From the NCBI GenBank assembly GCA_027314825.1, contig DAHVAB010000170.1:1-5878 (forward strand): DNA of 5,878 nucleotides. The letters run 5' to 3'. A program made the position numbers and the translations under genes. The notes under the pieces were generated by a model, which searched no databases, was not told the origin of the DNA, and saw only the letters and a list, made by a program, of their open reading frames with translations. This document shows, in pieces, positions 1 through 5,770 of the stretch (positions are counted from its first letter, which is position 1; the number at the start of each line of letters is the position of its first letter). This DNA comes from Solirubrobacterales bacterium (GTDB lineage: Bacteria > Actinomycetota > Thermoleophilia > Solirubrobacterales > Solirubrobacteraceae).

Positions 1-97
1 CATCGCGGCGGCCCCATCGCGGCGGCCCCATCGCGGCGGCCCCATCGCGGCGGCCCCATCGCGGCGGCCCCGTCGCGGCGGCCCCGTCGCGAGGGCG
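1..97. repeat. 14-bp tandem repeat (minisatellite), cut by left window edge
   Basis: The unit CATCGCGGCGGCCC repeats head to tail five times without error (1-70). A sixth copy (71-84) differs by A to G at its second base, and a degenerate partial copy (85-97) starts with the same CG variant. The array stops 8 bases before the stop codon of the permease remnant. A 14-bp period is not a multiple of three, so the array is unlikely to be coding. The unit is very GC-rich and contains GGCGGCC, so single strands could pair with each other. The array probably extends to the left beyond the window. No function can be assigned. Confidence 0.95.
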
Positions 98-104
98 TAT
101 GAGC

Positions 105-305
105 TCAGCCAGAGGACTCCGCCTTGCGCAGCCCCGTCACCGTCCAGATCGCGAACAGGCCAATCGACGCGATGGCGCAGAGGAAGGCGAGCCGCGTGTG
201 GTCCTGGGCGCCTGAGATGAGGCCCCGGCCCGCATCTAGGAACGCCGTCGCCGGGTTCACGCTGGCGACGGCGTGGGTCCAGCCCTTCAGCAGGCTGAGC
301 GGCAC
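105..305 (-). pseudogene. ABC-2 type exporter permease, C-terminal remnant
   Basis: The minus-strand reading ending at TGA 107-105 resembles the C-terminus of DrrB/ABC-2 family drug or polysaccharide exporter permeases. It has a VPLSLLKGW segment, then VNPATAFLDAGRGLISG (compare the family pattern of an aromatic residue, NP, T, then AGR/AAR and a glycine), then one hydrophobic segment (LAFLCAIASIGLFAIWTVTGL) and a short polar tail. Family members are about 240-280 residues with around six membrane segments; only the last ~67-75 residues and the final segment remain. The frame stays open upstream of the GTG at 305 and runs into the 3' end of the tetR gene in another frame, so no N-terminal part exists. 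TetR, ATPase and ABC-2 permease commonly form an operon, so a deletion that removed the ATPase and most of the permease is the simplest explanation (inference). Confidence 0.75.
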
Positions 306-339
306 GTGGACGGGGGCGAGGCGTCCTCCAGTCGAGAAG

Positions 340-897
340 CTACGTGCCGAGGAAGCGCTTGAGGGTGCGTCTCGATGCTGGCAGGGGGTGGCCGGCGTCG
401 AACTCGAGGGCTGAGACCTCTCGGATCACCGCGGCGAGCAACTCAGCGGCGGCTTCGACGTCGTCCCAGCCGATCGCCTGGAGGTCGGCGATGGTCCCCT
501 CAGCGAGGCGTTCGCGCCTCGCCGCCATCGATGCCTGGCTTGCAGGGTCGGAGCGAGACTCGATGGACAGGGCCTTCACGCCACGGTTCTGGAGGCAGAC
601 GTCGAGGTAGGCCTCAGCCGCTCCGAATAGTCGTTCAGCGCCAGGCTGCAGGCCCGCGACCGCCTCCGTCATCGCGGCTTCGACGCGGGCGTGGAAGCGG
701 GCGTGCATCGCGTCCACGAACGAGGACCGGCCCTTGAAATGGACGTAGAACGTCCCCTTCGCGACGCCCGCGCGCGCAACGACCATGTTCACGCTGATGC
801 CAGAGAGGCCGTGCTCCTCTGCCAGCGCCGCGCCTGCGTCGAGGAGAGCCTCGCGGGTGCGCGGTGCCTTGGATGTGCGTTGCTCGTGGTCCGTCAT
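340..897 (-). CDS. TetR/AcrR family transcriptional repressor
   Basis: This 185-residue protein has a normal TetR length. Residues ~14-62 form the N-terminal DNA-binding domain: helix 1 (TREALLDAGAALAEEHG) then the helix-turn-helix ISVNMVVARAGVAKGTFYVHFKGRSSF, with the signature G-T-F-Y-x-H-F. Residues ~65-185 are the helical ligand-binding and dimerisation half, which is divergent, so the ligand cannot be read. The ATG at 897 is chosen because it places the usual ~13 residues before helix 1. There is no clear Shine-Dalgarno site; a TAGACT -10-like box ends 9 bases upstream, so the message may have a very short leader. The gene is divergent from the alpha/beta hydrolase, with a perfect palindrome between them. 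It probably represses itself and that operon. The permease remnant directly downstream suggests it once led an exporter operon. Confidence 0.93.
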   Translation of the reverse strand: MTDHEQRTSKAPRTREALLDAGAALAEEHGLSGISVNMVVARAGVAKGTFYVHFKGRSSFVDAMHARFHARVEAAMTEAVAGLQPGAERLFGAAEAYLDVCLQNRGVKALSIESRSDPASQASMAARRERLAEGTIADLQAIGWDDVEAAAELLAAVIREVSALEFDAGHPLPASRRTLKRFLGT

Positions 898-906
898 CGC
901 ATCAGG

Positions 907-935
907 AGTCTAGGTGACGAGCACGTTATGACCGA
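907..935 (-). promoter_or_regulatory. putative tetR promoter
   Basis: On the minus strand TAGACT (912-907) fits the TANNNT -10 pattern and ends 9 bases before the ATG at 897. A 17-base spacer would place the -35 box at 935-930 (TCGGTC), which is a poor match but lies inside the palindrome. If correct, repressor binding would block the polymerase. Prediction from spacing only. Confidence 0.3.
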
Positions 936-947
936 CCGGTCGGTCAT
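928..947. promoter_or_regulatory. TetR operator (perfect 20-bp palindrome)
   Basis: ATGACCGACCGGTCGGTCAT equals its own reverse complement over all 20 bases; the next base pair outward (927/948) does not match. GACCGACCGGTCGGTC-type palindromes are typical TetR-family operators. The site lies in the 68-bp gap between the divergently transcribed repressor and hydrolase genes, 30 bases from the tetR start and 18 bases from the hydrolase start, so one bound dimer or dimer pair could shut both promoters. Confidence 0.9.
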
Positions 948-958
948 TCTGGTAGGGT
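930..958 (+). promoter_or_regulatory. putative hydrolase operon promoter
   Basis: TAGGGT (953-958) fits TANNNT and is followed by 7 bases and then the ATG at 966, the spacing expected if transcription starts at the A of the start codon. A 17-base spacer puts the -35 box at 930-935 inside the palindrome (GACCGA, weak). No convincing Shine-Dalgarno site precedes 966, which supports a leaderless message. Inference only. Confidence 0.35.
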
Positions 959-965
959 TGCCTGC

Positions 966-1826
966 ATGCTCACCATCTCCACCTCTCTAGGGCAGATAGC
1001 CTACGACTCGCAAGGACAGGGCAATCCGGTTGTGCTCCTGGCCAGCGGCGGGCATGACCGCCACGACTTCGACGAGCTTCGCGCCCTGCTGCCCAGTCAC
1101 TTCCGCAGCATCGCGATCGACTGGCCTGGGCACGGCGCGTCCCCCGCATGGCCTGAGCCGCCAGGCGAGGTGGAGCTGACCACAATGGTTGAGGAGGTCG
1201 TCGAGTCCCTGTGCCCGGCTGGCGCGGTGCTGGTCGGCAACTCAGTCGGCGGGAATGTCGCAGCCCGGCTGGCGATCGCCCGCCCAGGGCTCGCCAAGGG
1301 ACTGATGATCATCGACAGCTCCGGTTTCGAGCTGCCGCTGGGGATCGCTGGGCGTGCGTTCTGCGTGCTGATGGGCCACCCCAGGTTCCTGCGCATGGTC
1401 TATCCATCGTTCTCATGGGCCTACATGCGGGCAAGGACAGATGCCGATCGTCGCGCCCGCGCGTCGGCGATCGCTCTGACCCGCACCGCCACAGGCGGGC
1501 AGGCTCTGAGCGCCATCTGGCGTAGCTTCATGCTGCCCACGCACGACCTGCGCTCCCACGCCGCGCAGATCACAGCACCGACCGTGCTGGTGTGGGGACG
1601 CCACGATCCGATCGTCGCCCCCAAGATCGGAGAAGCGACCCACAAGCTCCTCGCCGGCTCGAAGCTCGTCATCGTCGACAGCGGCCACTCCCCTCAGACC
1701 ACGGACCCGCCAGCTGTCGCCGCGGAGCTCGTCCCCCTCCTTGAAGCGGCGTTCACCGCCGATGGCCCCGGTGCAGCTGGGCTGGCCGCGCCCGCTTCTC
1801 TGACCGGGGAGGAGGATCACAGATGA
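966..1826 (+). CDS. alpha/beta hydrolase fold protein
   Basis: This 286-residue protein has the full alpha/beta hydrolase pattern. After strand VVLLAS (22-27) comes GGHDRHDF at the oxyanion position, then the DWPGHGAS loop (52-59). The nucleophile elbow is GNSVGG with Ser93. The acid is Asp214 in WGRHDPI and the catalytic His241 lies in DSGHSPQTTDP. A helical cap segment occupies about 120-195. After ~262 there is a low-complexity Ala/Gly/Pro tail of ~25 residues outside the fold. There is no signal peptide, so it is probably cytosolic. The substrate cannot be deduced: esterase, lactonase, C-C hydrolase and haloalkane-type enzymes share this layout. Its TGA overlaps the start of the oxidoreductase pseudogene (ATGA), so the two were translationally coupled. 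It is probably repressed by the divergent TetR protein. All catalytic residues are intact, unlike its operon partner. Confidence 0.93.
   Translation: MLTISTSLGQIAYDSQGQGNPVVLLASGGHDRHDFDELRALLPSHFRSIAIDWPGHGASPAWPEPPGEVELTTMVEEVVESLCPAGAVLVGNSVGGNVAARLAIARPGLAKGLMIIDSSGFELPLGIAGRAFCVLMGHPRFLRMVYPSFSWAYMRARTDADRRARASAIALTRTATGGQALSAIWRSFMLPTHDLRSHAAQITAPTVLVWGRHDPIVAPKIGEATHKLLAGSKLVIVDSGHSPQTTDPPAVAAELVPLLEAAFTADGPGAAGLAAPASLTGEEDHR
1806..1815 (+). promoter_or_regulatory. ribosome binding site of the oxidoreductase pseudogene
   Basis: GGGGAGGAGG lies inside the end of the hydrolase gene, 7 bases before the ATG at 1823. It is a strong Shine-Dalgarno site and fixes the start of the downstream reading frame, showing that this gene was a translated operon member before it decayed. 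Confidence 0.75.
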
Positions 1827-2373
1827 GAGCTGCAGCCATCCACGCCATCGGTCGCTGGCCTCACACCGAGACAGTCGGCGACCCGCCGTCGGCATACGAC
1901 GGCAAAGTGGTGATCCAGGTTCAGGCGGCAGCGCTGAACTCGATCGATCTCCACATCGCGGCTGGAGATCACCGTGCCGGAAAGCCACAGCTTCCCTACG
2001 TCCCTGAGTGCGTCGGTGTGATCATCGAGGCCCTGATGCCGGGCTACGGGTCCGCGCGCTGGAGGCGGCCGGGCTGGTCCCCGGCGTCAACGGCGGGCTC
2101 GCGGAGCTTCAGCCGGTCGACCGCGCGGCCTGCGTGGCGGTACCGGGCGGGCTCGACAGCGTGACGGCGGCGGCCATCGGCGTGGTTGGCACCTCGGCCG
2201 AGATGGCGCTTGCCATAGCAGAGCTCAATCCCGGCGAGAGCGTCCCCGTGCTCGAAGCCACCGGTCGTGCATCGCACAATCGAAGATCGCCGTCAGGCTT
2301 CTGGATGGCTGCGGCACGAGCACGTGCCGCGTGCCGGGCCGTGAATGATCCAGTCGGACACCACGCCCGCTGA
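1823..2373 (+). pseudogene. quinone oxidoreductase-like (MDR family), frameshifted and truncated
   Basis: The start (MRAAAIHAIGRWPHTETVG, then VVIQVQAAALNSIDLHIAAG and PQLPYVPECVGVIIEA) is the N-terminal GroES-like domain of a zinc-independent medium-chain dehydrogenase/quinone oxidoreductase, an NAD(P)H enzyme. Homology then moves to another frame: from 2035 the text reads DAGLRVRALEAAGLVPGVNGG, then AACVAVPGGLDSVTAAAIGVVGTSAEMAL and ESVPVLEATG. Loss of one base near 2033 explains the jump. The glycine-rich NAD(P) motif expected after LxATG (GxxGxxA) is absent in this frame; traces such as IAVRLLDG and GRE appear in the third frame around 2314-2352. Family length is ~310-330 residues; only the equivalent of ~175 remains and nothing matches the C-terminal half. 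The original frame ends at ~2164 and the second at TGA 2371-2373. A sequencing error could explain the frameshift but not the missing half. Confidence 0.85.
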
Positions 2374-2451
2374 CGCCCGCCGGGGGTCTGGACGACCGCG
2401 GTCCACCACTCGATCCAGCCTGCAGTCGCACATCAGCCTGGCCTCCGGCGG

Positions 2452-2877
2452 CTATGCGAACGGGTTGACGACCGTCACTGCGCCGTAGGCTCGCCCGTCC
2501 TGAAAGTCCTCGGAAAGCAGTCGCTCGAAGCCGTGATGCTCGGCGTATGCCCACATATGCGCGTCAAACCAGGACAGCTGATAGGTCGCCCTTCCTCGGA
2601 GCGCCAGCCGAATGATCTGCTCGCTTGGATACAGGACGTCGAACTGCAGCAGCAGCTCTTCGGCCTCGCGTGTGGCGTCAGGCCAATCGAGGAGCGCAGG
2701 CTCGTTGCCGAGCGGTCGCGTGACGGCGGCGACGAACTCCACGATGCTCTGATGGGCGATCGCGACCTCGCCATTTGCGATCCCGTCACGGAGCAGTGCG
2801 CGCGCGACGCGCTGCTTGTCTGGAAAGCGCGGGTCGAACCTGTAGACGAGGATGTTGGTGTCAACGAGCGCCGGCAC
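2452..2877 (-). CDS. vapC: PIN-domain toxin of a VapBC-type pair
   Basis: This is a 141-residue PIN-fold protein, the usual VapC length, predicted to be a Mg-dependent endoribonuclease held inactive by its antitoxin. The acidic active-site residues are all present: Asp6 in LVDTNILVY, Glu47 in SIVEFVAAVTR, Asp105 in SWFDAHMWA and Asp124 in LSEDFQDG. The C-terminus VTVVNPF is typical. The frame is open upstream to ~3042, but that part only mirrors the antitoxin gene. The GTG at 2877 is chosen because the PIN fold begins three residues later (VPALVDTN) and because it overlaps the antitoxin end by 17 bases, the usual coupling in these operons. The 3' end faces the end of the oxidoreductase pseudogene across ~80 bases. 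Target RNA cannot be predicted. Confidence 0.92.
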   Translation of the reverse strand: MPALVDTNILVYRFDPRFPDKQRVARALLRDGIANGEVAIAHQSIVEFVAAVTRPLGNEPALLDWPDATREAEELLLQFDVLYPSEQIIRLALRGRATYQLSWFDAHMWAYAEHHGFERLLSEDFQDGRAYGAVTVVNPFA

Positions 2878-3145
2878 GCTCGTAGAGCTCTTCGCGACGC
2901 CAGCCGCGGTCGCCGGGGGCTCCAGATCTGCGCCCCTCCTCCCGCGCGCGCTGACGCTCGGTTGCCTGGTCGAAGCGCTGCAAACGCTGGTCGCGATCCG
3001 GCCCGCCGGGCTTCGCGCCTGTCCGTTGCACGCGGATCGCATCGCCGGCGGGCAAGAACTCGATCTCGTCGCCGGAGGCTATGCGATAGCGATCGGCAAT
3101 CGCCTTGGGGATCGTGACCTGACGCTTGCTCGTCACCCTTGCCAT
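2861..3145 (-). CDS. vapB: AbrB/SpoVT-type antitoxin
   Basis: This 94-residue protein begins with a swapped-hairpin AbrB DNA-binding domain: MARVTSKRQVTIPKAIADRY, then IASGDEIEFLPAGDAIRV (residues 1-40). The V-T-x-K-x-Q-V-T-I-P-K start is diagnostic. Residues ~45-94 are a highly charged, Arg-rich, helical tail (QRLQRFDQATERQRAREE, then WRREELYERAG), where antitoxins of this kind wrap around the PIN toxin and neutralise it. It is the first gene of the operon and its stop overlaps the toxin start. AAGGG lies only 2 bases before the ATG, too close for a normal Shine-Dalgarno site, while a TAGAGT box ends 7 bases upstream, so a leaderless message is likely. Autorepression through the repeats at 3148-3180 is expected. 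A MazE-like label would also be defensible, but the PIN partner favours VapB. Confidence 0.9.
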   Translation of the reverse strand: MARVTSKRQVTIPKAIADRYRIASGDEIEFLPAGDAIRVQRTGAKPGGPDRDQRLQRFDQATERQRAREEGRRSGAPGDRGWRREELYERAGAR

Positions 3146-3147
3146 AG

Positions 3148-3180
3148 CCCTTACTCTAGCAAGGAAAATCCCTTACTAGC
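3148..3180. promoter_or_regulatory. vapBC autoregulatory operator repeats
   Basis: Immediately upstream of the antitoxin start, CCCTTACTCTAGC (3148-3160) and CCCTTACTAGC (3170-3180) form two near-identical direct repeats whose starts are 22 bp apart, about two helical turns. The same stretch holds an inverted repeat: CTAGCAAGG (3156-3164) and CCTTACTAG (3171-3179) match at 8 of 9 arm positions around a 6-base AT-rich spacer. AbrB-type antitoxins bind such sites to repress their own operon. Confidence 0.7.
3153..3158 (-). promoter_or_regulatory. putative vapBC -10 box
   Basis: TAGAGT on the minus strand (3158-3153) fits TANNNT and is separated from the antitoxin ATG by exactly 7 bases, the spacing of leaderless actinobacterial genes. 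It lies inside the proximal operator repeat, so bound antitoxin would cover it. No good -35 box is visible. Confidence 0.4.
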
Positions 3181-3408
3181 CGGCCGCCCGGCAAGCCGGC
3201 GCCTCGACAGACCGCGGGCCGGGCTGCCGACCGGGGTGGCATTCCCGGTGCATCCGTAGGCGCACCCGAGCCGTGGTGCGGCCTCCCTGCGGTCATCAGC
3301 GCCGTTTGTGCGGTTGGCGCCCCCCGTGCAGGTGCTTAGCGTCGATGAACCGATGATCACGCGACCCGCCAACCCCGACGCAACGGCGACGCCAGGCGAG
3401 GGGCGGCC
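3181..3408. other. intergenic region between divergent vapBC and permease operons
   Basis: This stretch of about 230 bases has no coding region I can support in any frame. It contains GC-rich short palindromes (GCCGGC at 3195-3200, GGCGCC at ~3316-3321) but no clear terminator. A weak promoter candidate for the permease operon is TTGGCG (3314-3319), a 17-base spacer and TAGCGT (3337-3342), about 70 bases before the start codon. GAGGGG (3398-3403), 5 bases before the ATG at 3409, is a fair ribosome binding site. Confidence 0.4.
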
Positions 3409-4521
3409 ATGTTTCTGGCGCTGAGGGAGATTCGGCGCGCGAAGCTGCGGTTCGGCCTGCTGGTGGCGGCGATAGCCCTGCTGGTGTTCCTGATCCTGGC
3501 TCAGCAGGCGCTTCAGAACGGCCTGATCACGTCGTTCATCGGCGCGATTGAACGGCAGTCGGCCCCGGTCCTCGTCTACTCGGTTGACGGGCAGCGCACG
3601 TTGCAGGGCAGCCTCATCACGCCAGCGCTGCAGAACACGATCGAGCATGTCGCGGGCATCGCCGAAGCGGGTCGCATCGGCCAGGGTACCTTCACCGTCA
3701 GTGTGGACGGCGCTCCGCAGTCGGACGCGGCCCTGATCGGCTATGAGCGCGCGGGGGTCGGAGCGCCTGACAGGCTGAGCGCGGGCCGGATGCCTGATGG
3801 GCCGGGTGAGGCGGTCGGCAGCGCCGGCGAGTTCTCACTCGGCGAGACGGTCCGCCTGGCTGCTGGTGGCGGACCGCGGCTGCGGGTCGTAGGCCTCAGC
3901 CCTGATGCGCAGATCCAGGTGACGCCGACGCTCTTTCTCTCCTGGCCGGATTACGTCGCGGCGAGCAGGGCGGCCAACCCTGACGCGAAGACGGTGCTAC
4001 CGAGCGCGATCGGCGTGCGCCCTGCGGAGGGGACCTCGGCGCAGACGTTGGTGAGACGGATCGACGCCGCCTCTCCCGAAGCGGACGCGCTGACCCGCGA
4101 TCAGGCCGCCCAGAAGTCGCCGGGCGTGAACGCCGTTCGCAGCTCCTTCGGCCTGATCTTCCTGCTGTTCGCGCTCGTCGCGCCGCTGGTGACGGGGCTT
4201 TTCTTTCTGATCATCACGCTGCAGAAGTCGCGCGCCCTGACCCTGCTGCGCGCGATCGGCGCGCCCGCCGGTGCGCTCGTTCGAGCGCTGCTGGCGCAGG
4301 TAGCGATGCTGACCGGCGCGGGTGTGGCGATTGGGACGCTGATGTTCTTACCCCTCTCGCAGGCCGAGGTGGGCACGCTGCAGCTGAGCTTCGACGGTCG
4401 GGCCGTGCTGTTCTGGGCGGTGCTCCTGATGGCGCTCGCACTTGCCAGTGCGAGCGTGGCGGCGCGGCGGGTTCTGGCGATCGACCCCCTCGAGGTGACC
4501 ACGGGCGGGGGCGCGCGATGA
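3409..4521 (+). CDS. FtsX/MacB-like ABC transporter permease (first of pair)
   Basis: This 370-residue protein has the ABC3 permease layout: a short basic N-terminus (MFLALREIRRAKLRF), membrane segment 1 at ~15-36, a large outer domain (~40-243), then three membrane segments at ~247-270, ~290-315 and ~333-352. It ends in RRVLAIDPLEV, the usual R-x-x-x-x-D-P end of FtsX/MacB/LolC permeases. The loop LQKSRALTLLRAIGAP after segment 2 matches the ATPase-contacting coupling region of the family. The start ATG follows GAGGGG by 5 bases. It overlaps the next permease by ATGA and is followed by the start of an ATPase, an arrangement seen in lipoprotein-release (LolCDE), DevBCA and antimicrobial peptide exporters. 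No periplasmic-adaptor gene is seen. The substrate is unknown. Without an ATPase here it would have to borrow one encoded elsewhere. Confidence 0.9.
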   Translation: MFLALREIRRAKLRFGLLVAAIALLVFLILAQQALQNGLITSFIGAIERQSAPVLVYSVDGQRTLQGSLITPALQNTIEHVAGIAEAGRIGQGTFTVSVDGAPQSDAALIGYERAGVGAPDRLSAGRMPDGPGEAVGSAGEFSLGETVRLAAGGGPRLRVVGLSPDAQIQVTPTLFLSWPDYVAASRAANPDAKTVLPSAIGVRPAEGTSAQTLVRRIDAASPEADALTRDQAAQKSPGVNAVRSSFGLIFLLFALVAPLVTGLFFLIITLQKSRALTLLRAIGAPAGALVRALLAQVAMLTGAGVAIGTLMFLPLSQAEVGTLQLSFDGRAVLFWAVLLMALALASASVAARRVLAIDPLEVTTGGGAR

Positions 4522-5636
4522 GGCTCGCCCTGCGGGAGTTGCACCGCCGGCCCGGTAGGTTCGTCCTCGCGACAGCGATCCTCGCTCTGCTCGCGCTGCT
4601 GTTGATGGTGCTCGGCGGCCTGCTCGATGGTCTCACGGCCGGCAGCACGGGCGCTCTGCGCGCACAGCGGGCGGCGCTCATCGTCTACTCGGGCGACGCC
4701 AAGGAATCGCTTGCGCGCAGCCGCGTGACTCCATCGGTGCGCTCCAAGGTGCAGGCGGTCGCGGGAGCCGGCAACGCAGCGGGGCTTGGCAGCGTTCAGC
4801 TCGGCGCCCGCGTGCCGGGACGCGGCCCGCGCGAGCTCGTGCCGACGGTGCTGTTCGGTTACGAGCTCGCACCGAAGGGACTGACCGGCGCGCCTCCCGG
4901 TCAGGGGAGGGTCTATGCGGACAGCTCACTTCGGGCAGATGGCGTGCGCGAGGGCCAGACCATCCTGCTCGGACCGGCGCGCTCACCCGTGAAGATCATC
5001 GGCTTCCTCGACGGCAGCAGGTTCGAGGGCCAGGGGACGTTGTGGGGGTCGCTGGAGACCTGGCGGGCGGTGCAGGCGGCCAACCGTCCCAACGAGCGGG
5101 CCGGCCCCGGAGTCGATCAAGCGCTTCTCGTGCGCGTGGCCTCCGGAGGCTCCGCGACCTCGGTGGCGGCCGCGATCGACCGCGCCACTTCCGGCGAGAC
5201 GAAGACCCTGACCCTCGAGGAAGCGATCCAGGCGCTGCCGGGCGTCTCGGCGCAGCAGACCACCTTCAACCAGATCATCGGCATCACAGCCGCTGTTGCA
5301 GTCCTCGTGGTGGCCCTCTTCTTCGCGCTGATAACCGTGGAGCGGATCGGCCTCTACGGCGTGCTGAAGGCTCTGGGCGCTGGTTCTGTGACGCTCTTCG
5401 CCGGGGTGCTGGCACAGGCGCTGGCGGTCGCGCTGGCCGCGGCGACGATCGGGGCCGCGGCCTCGCTCGCGTTGGCAGCGGCGCTGCCACCCGACTCGAT
5501 CCCCTTCGTCGCGAGCGCAGGACGGCTGCTCAGCAGCGCCGCCTACCTGGTGATCGCGGCCCTGATCGGATGTGCATTCTCGCTGCGGCGGGTGCTGCGA
5601 GTCGATCCGGCGGCCGCGATCGGAAGCGGGATCTAG
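4518..5636 (+). CDS. FtsX/MacB-like ABC transporter permease (second of pair)
   Basis: This 372-residue protein is a paralogue of its upstream neighbour, with the same plan: basic start (MRLALRELHRRPGRF), membrane segment 1 at ~14-36, outer domain (~40-250), three membrane segments at ~253-275, ~292-322 and ~336-354, and the end LRRVLRVDPAAAI. The ATPase-contact loop reads VERIGLYGVLKALGAG. Shared landmarks with the first permease include IVYSGD versus LVYSVDG, TPS versus TPA, GYE, LPGVSAQQTTF versus SPGVNAVRSSF and the RRVL-x-x-DP end. The two probably form a heterodimer in the cytoplasmic membrane. Its ATG overlaps the upstream TGA by one base (ATGA), giving translational coupling; no strong Shine-Dalgarno site is visible beyond a G-rich run. 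The gene looks complete and its TAG runs directly into the ribosome binding site of the ATPase remnant. Confidence 0.9.
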   Translation: MRLALRELHRRPGRFVLATAILALLALLLMVLGGLLDGLTAGSTGALRAQRAALIVYSGDAKESLARSRVTPSVRSKVQAVAGAGNAAGLGSVQLGARVPGRGPRELVPTVLFGYELAPKGLTGAPPGQGRVYADSSLRADGVREGQTILLGPARSPVKIIGFLDGSRFEGQGTLWGSLETWRAVQAANRPNERAGPGVDQALLVRVASGGSATSVAAAIDRATSGETKTLTLEEAIQALPGVSAQQTTFNQIIGITAAVAVLVVALFFALITVERIGLYGVLKALGAGSVTLFAGVLAQALAVALAAATIGAAASLALAAALPPDSIPFVASAGRLLSSAAYLVIAALIGCAFSLRRVLRVDPAAAIGSGI

Positions 5637-5640
5637 GAGG
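5635..5640 (+). promoter_or_regulatory. ribosome binding site of the ATPase remnant
   Basis: AGGAGG overlaps the TAG stop of the second permease and lies 4 bases before GTG 5645. It supports GTG 5645 as the ATPase start and shows that the fragment belonged to the permease operon. Confidence 0.75.
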
Positions 5641-5644
5641 CAAG

Positions 5645-5770
5645 GTGGCGATCAGAGCAGGACAAGAGCTGGCGGCAAGCACCGGCGCGGACGGACAGCC
5701 GGCGCTGCGGATGGCGGGGGTCCGCAAGGTCTACGGACGCGGCGAGAACGAGGCCGTGGCGCTCAGCGGG
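5645..5770 (+). pseudogene. ABC transporter ATPase, N-terminal remnant
   Basis: Reading from GTG 5645 gives a ~20-residue polar lead, then PALRMAGVRKVYGRGENEAVALSG (in two parts: PALRMAGVRKVY, residues 19-30, and GRGENEAVALSG, residues 31-42). This is the A-loop region that opens MacB/LolD-type ATPases, including the tyrosine of the KVYG motif. In intact proteins it is followed by a short strand and the Walker A motif GPSGSGKST. Here homology stops at residue ~42; the frame stays open to the window edge but reads Arg/Pro/Gly-rich nonsense with no Walker A, signature or Walker B motif. From the same point the other strand makes sense as a different gene. The ATPase is therefore truncated by a deletion or rearrangement near 5765, not merely frameshifted. 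Confidence 0.8.

Noticed and set aside
1..97. CRISPR array
   Set aside because: The repeats are contiguous with a 14-bp period and have no spacers.
1413..1988. Minus-strand open frame of 191 codons opposite the hydrolase
   Set aside because: It is antisense to the catalytic part of the hydrolase and shows no family motif.
2374..2451. Possible terminator hairpin between the oxidoreductase pseudogene and vapC (GGAC/GTCC around 2390)
   Set aside because: The stem is only four base pairs and lacks a T-run on either strand.
2878..3042. A longer toxin reading frame extending upstream to 3042
   Set aside because: This part lies in the antitoxin gene in another frame, and its Arg/Ser-rich text has no PIN-like sequence; the PIN fold begins right after the GTG at 2877.
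3151..3648. Minus-strand open frame of 165 codons opposite the first permease
   Set aside because: The translation is Arg/Gln-rich without any recognisable motif, and it overlaps a well-supported permease start; it is a high-GC shadow frame.
4214..4681. Minus-strand open frame opposite the permease junction
   Set aside because: Its composition is Arg/Pro/Ser/Ala-rich with no domain, and both permeases on the other strand are clearly real.
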